From: Flavobacterium sp. 245
Lineage (GTDB): Bacteria; Bacteroidota; Bacteroidia; Flavobacteriales; Flavobacteriaceae
NCBI RefSeq assembly: GCF_004362055.1
Contig: NZ_SNXB01000011.1
Span: forward strand, 124,001 to 188,000
Direction: 5' to 3'
DNA length: 64,000 nt
The position numbers and the translations under genes were made by a program. Positions 62,594 through 64,000 of this stretch are shown piece by piece. The notes under the pieces are model-generated. The model made no database searches. It worked only from the letters and a program-made list of their open reading frames with translations, and was not told where the DNA came from. Numbering within the stretch: the first letter of the stretch is position 1; every line of letters starts with the position of its first letter.

Positions 62594-63826
62594 CTATCTT
62601 AATTTTAAAGTAACGATTGATAAAATGGCTAACATAATGGCAACAATCCAGAATCTGGTCACAATTTTACTCTCATGATATCCTTTTTTCTGATAATGAT
62701 GATGCAAAGGCGACATCAAGAAAATTCTTCTTCCTTCACCGTATCTCTTTTTAGTGAATTTGAAATAACTCACCTGCAGTACCACTGAAAAATTCTCTAC
62801 TAAAAAGATTCCACACAATAACGGAATCAATAACTCTTTACGCACCGCAATTGCTAAAACTGCAATGATTCCTCCAATTGTTAAACTTCCTGTATCTCCC
62901 ATAAAAACAGATGCCGGATAAGAATTATACCAAAGAAACCCAATCAAAGCACCAACAAAAGCAGATATAAAAACTGTCATTTCTCCGGAATTAGGGATAT
63001 ACATAATATTCAGATAATTAGAAAATATAATATTTCCCGAAACGAATGTAAATATTCCGAGCGCGAGGACAGAGACTGCGGAGGTTCCCGCTGCGAGCCC
63101 ATCAATTCCATCAGTTAAATTTGCTCCGTTAGAAACCGCTGTTATAATAAAAATTACAACCGGAATAAAAATCAGCCACGCCCATTTTTCATATCCTTCA
63201 CCTGTCCAGGCTAATAATTCGGCATAATCAAATTCATTATTTTTTACGAAAGGAATAGTCGTTGCTGTTGATTTTTCTTCAATCGGTGCCGGTAAAACCA
63301 CTGTTGTACTTGTTGCTGTTTTAAAAACATCAGTCCTTCCAGTATCTGTACGTACAGTTACCGCAGGATTAAAATAAAGTACCGTTCCAACAATAAGCCC
63401 TAAACCAACTTGACCAATTACTTTGAAAATTCCTTTAAGACCTTCTTTATCTTTTTTGAATATTTTAATATAATCATCTATAAATCCAATTGTTCCCATC
63501 CAAAGTGTAGTAACAATAAGCAATACGATGTAAATATTATGCAAACGAGCAAACAACAAAACAGGCACAAGAGTTGCAAAAATGATAATCAGTCCACCCA
63601 TTGTTGGCGTTCCTGCTTTTTCATTTTGACCTTGAAGACCAAGCTCACGAACAGTTTCACCAACTTGCTGATTACGCAAAAAGTTAATAATTCGTTTTCC
63701 GTAAATCGTTGATAAAAGCAACGAAAGCATTAATGCTAAAGCTGATCTAAAAGTGATATACTGAAAAACTCCCGTTCCCGGTATGTCTAATGTTTTGTCT
63801 AAATATTCAAATAAATAGTATAGCAT
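62594..63826 (-). CDS. mraY: Phospho-N-acetylmuramoyl-pentapeptide transferase
   Basis: 410 residues, about 50 longer than E. coli MraY because of a loop around residues 155-210 rich in Thr, Val and Lys between membrane helices, a Bacteroidota trait. Catalytic features: IGFIDDYIKIFKKD with the DD pair, NLTDGIDGLA and MGDTGSLTIGG, plus the histidine-rich MSPLHHHYQKKGY. It makes lipid I in the inner membrane. murE ends 97 bases upstream; murD follows without a gap. Confidence 0.97.
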   Translation of the reverse strand: MLYYLFEYLDKTLDIPGTGVFQYITFRSALALMLSLLLSTIYGKRIINFLRNQQVGETVRELGLQGQNEKAGTPTMGGLIIIFATLVPVLLFARLHNIYIVLLIVTTLWMGTIGFIDDYIKIFKKDKEGLKGIFKVIGQVGLGLIVGTVLYFNPAVTVRTDTGRTDVFKTATSTTVVLPAPIEEKSTATTIPFVKNNEFDYAELLAWTGEGYEKWAWLIFIPVVIFIITAVSNGANLTDGIDGLAAGTSAVSVLALGIFTFVSGNIIFSNYLNIMYIPNSGEMTVFISAFVGALIGFLWYNSYPASVFMGDTGSLTIGGIIAVLAIAVRKELLIPLLCGIFLVENFSVVLQVSYFKFTKKRYGEGRRIFLMSPLHHHYQKKGYHESKIVTRFWIVAIMLAILSIVTLKLR

Positions 63827-63837
63827 ATATATTGGTT

Positions 63838-63923
63838 TATTTGGTTAATCGTTGATTTGTTAATTCGTTTTTTTGATTTAATAATTGTTCGATTAAACGA
63901 ACAATCAATTAACCAGTTAAACT
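63838..63923. repeat. GATTAAAC-type inverted repeat between murE and mraY
   Basis: GGTTAATCGTTGATTTGTTAA pairs with the complementary AACAATCAATTAACC to the right. Same family as 33305-33401. Confidence 0.7.
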
Positions 63924-64000
63924 TTATTTGTTTAATTGATCTAAAATTTCTTTTACAGTTTCCATGTCATCAAAATGATGACGAACACCATTAATTTCTT
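63924..64000 (-). CDS. murE: MurE, C-terminal end only
   Basis: The window ends inside this gene. The 25 visible residues, EINGVRHHFDDMETVKEILD followed by QLNK and a stop, match the C-terminus of UDP-MurNAc-tripeptide synthetase MurE, where (K/N)GVRHHFDD(M/R)E is typical. Its position upstream of mraY agrees with the dcw order. The enzyme adds the third amino acid of the stem peptide. Confidence 0.85.
   Translation of the reverse strand, partial: EINGVRHHFDDMETVKEILDQLNK

Overview
The window reads as a chromosomal segment of a gliding member of the Bacteroidota, most likely Flavobacterium and close to F. johnsoniae. The evidence is the gldK-gldL-gldM-gldN operon followed by a second gldN-like gene (gldO), the low GC content, promoters of the Bacteroidota type (TTG about 20 bases before TAnnTTTG), sparse Shine-Dalgarno sequences, and a Bacteroidota-type division and cell-wall cluster. 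No rRNA, CRISPR array, transposase, integrase or phage gene was seen. One tRNA (Arg, anticodon TCG) is present.

Layout. Positions 1-755 hold the 3' part of an App1-type phosphatidate phosphatase gene; 976-2889 is an ABC-F ATPase. Positions 3120-17321 are one long leftward Ter (tellurite/stress) cluster of 18 genes: five TerD-family genes, a HAD phosphatase and a phosphoribosyltransferase, a TelA-type protein, three TerY-type von Willebrand A proteins, a PP2C phosphatase, an atypical protein kinase, a TerC membrane protein and four uncharacterised genes. Positions 17672-19109 hold a DUF983 gene and an FAD oxidoreductase gene. Positions 19184-25080 are the gliding / type IX secretion core genes. 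Positions 25343-29025 hold a degenerate arginase-fold protein and topA. Positions 29470-37297 run rightward: miaB, a GxxExxY gene between inverted repeats, a sigma-54 activator, lptE, a Glu-rich TPR-like protein, secG, groES and groEL. Positions 37700-42836 hold a nucleotide pyrophosphatase/phosphodiesterase, an amidohydrolase, and a SulP transporter with a small conserved protein. Positions 43497-46459 are a likely accessory cassette: an OLD-like ATPase/TOPRIM protein plus two small unknown genes. Positions 46860-52138 hold mixed membrane proteins and hydrolases. Positions 52278-64000 hold tRNA-Arg, yqeY and the leftward dcw cluster (murE 3' end, mraY, murD, ftsW, murG, murC, ftsQ, ftsA, ftsZ).

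How the genes work together. The Ter cluster combines calcium-binding TerD proteins, a protein-phosphorylation triad (TerY vWA, PP2C, kinase), a two-enzyme module that may make or process a nucleotide-like metabolite, and membrane components. This matches the Ter stress-response systems known from comparative genomics, but several of its genes have no assigned role. gldK-gldO build the motor and periplasmic ring of the type IX secretion system. The dcw genes make peptidoglycan precursors and the divisome.

Between genes the window is rich in nested palindromic repeats of several families. Two of them bracket genes as inverted pairs (the GxxExxY gene; the SulP gene with its small neighbour). 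A different pair, about 170 nt each and in direct orientation, brackets the OLD-like cassette. Together with the unassigned Ter genes, these are the most promising places to look for undescribed biology.
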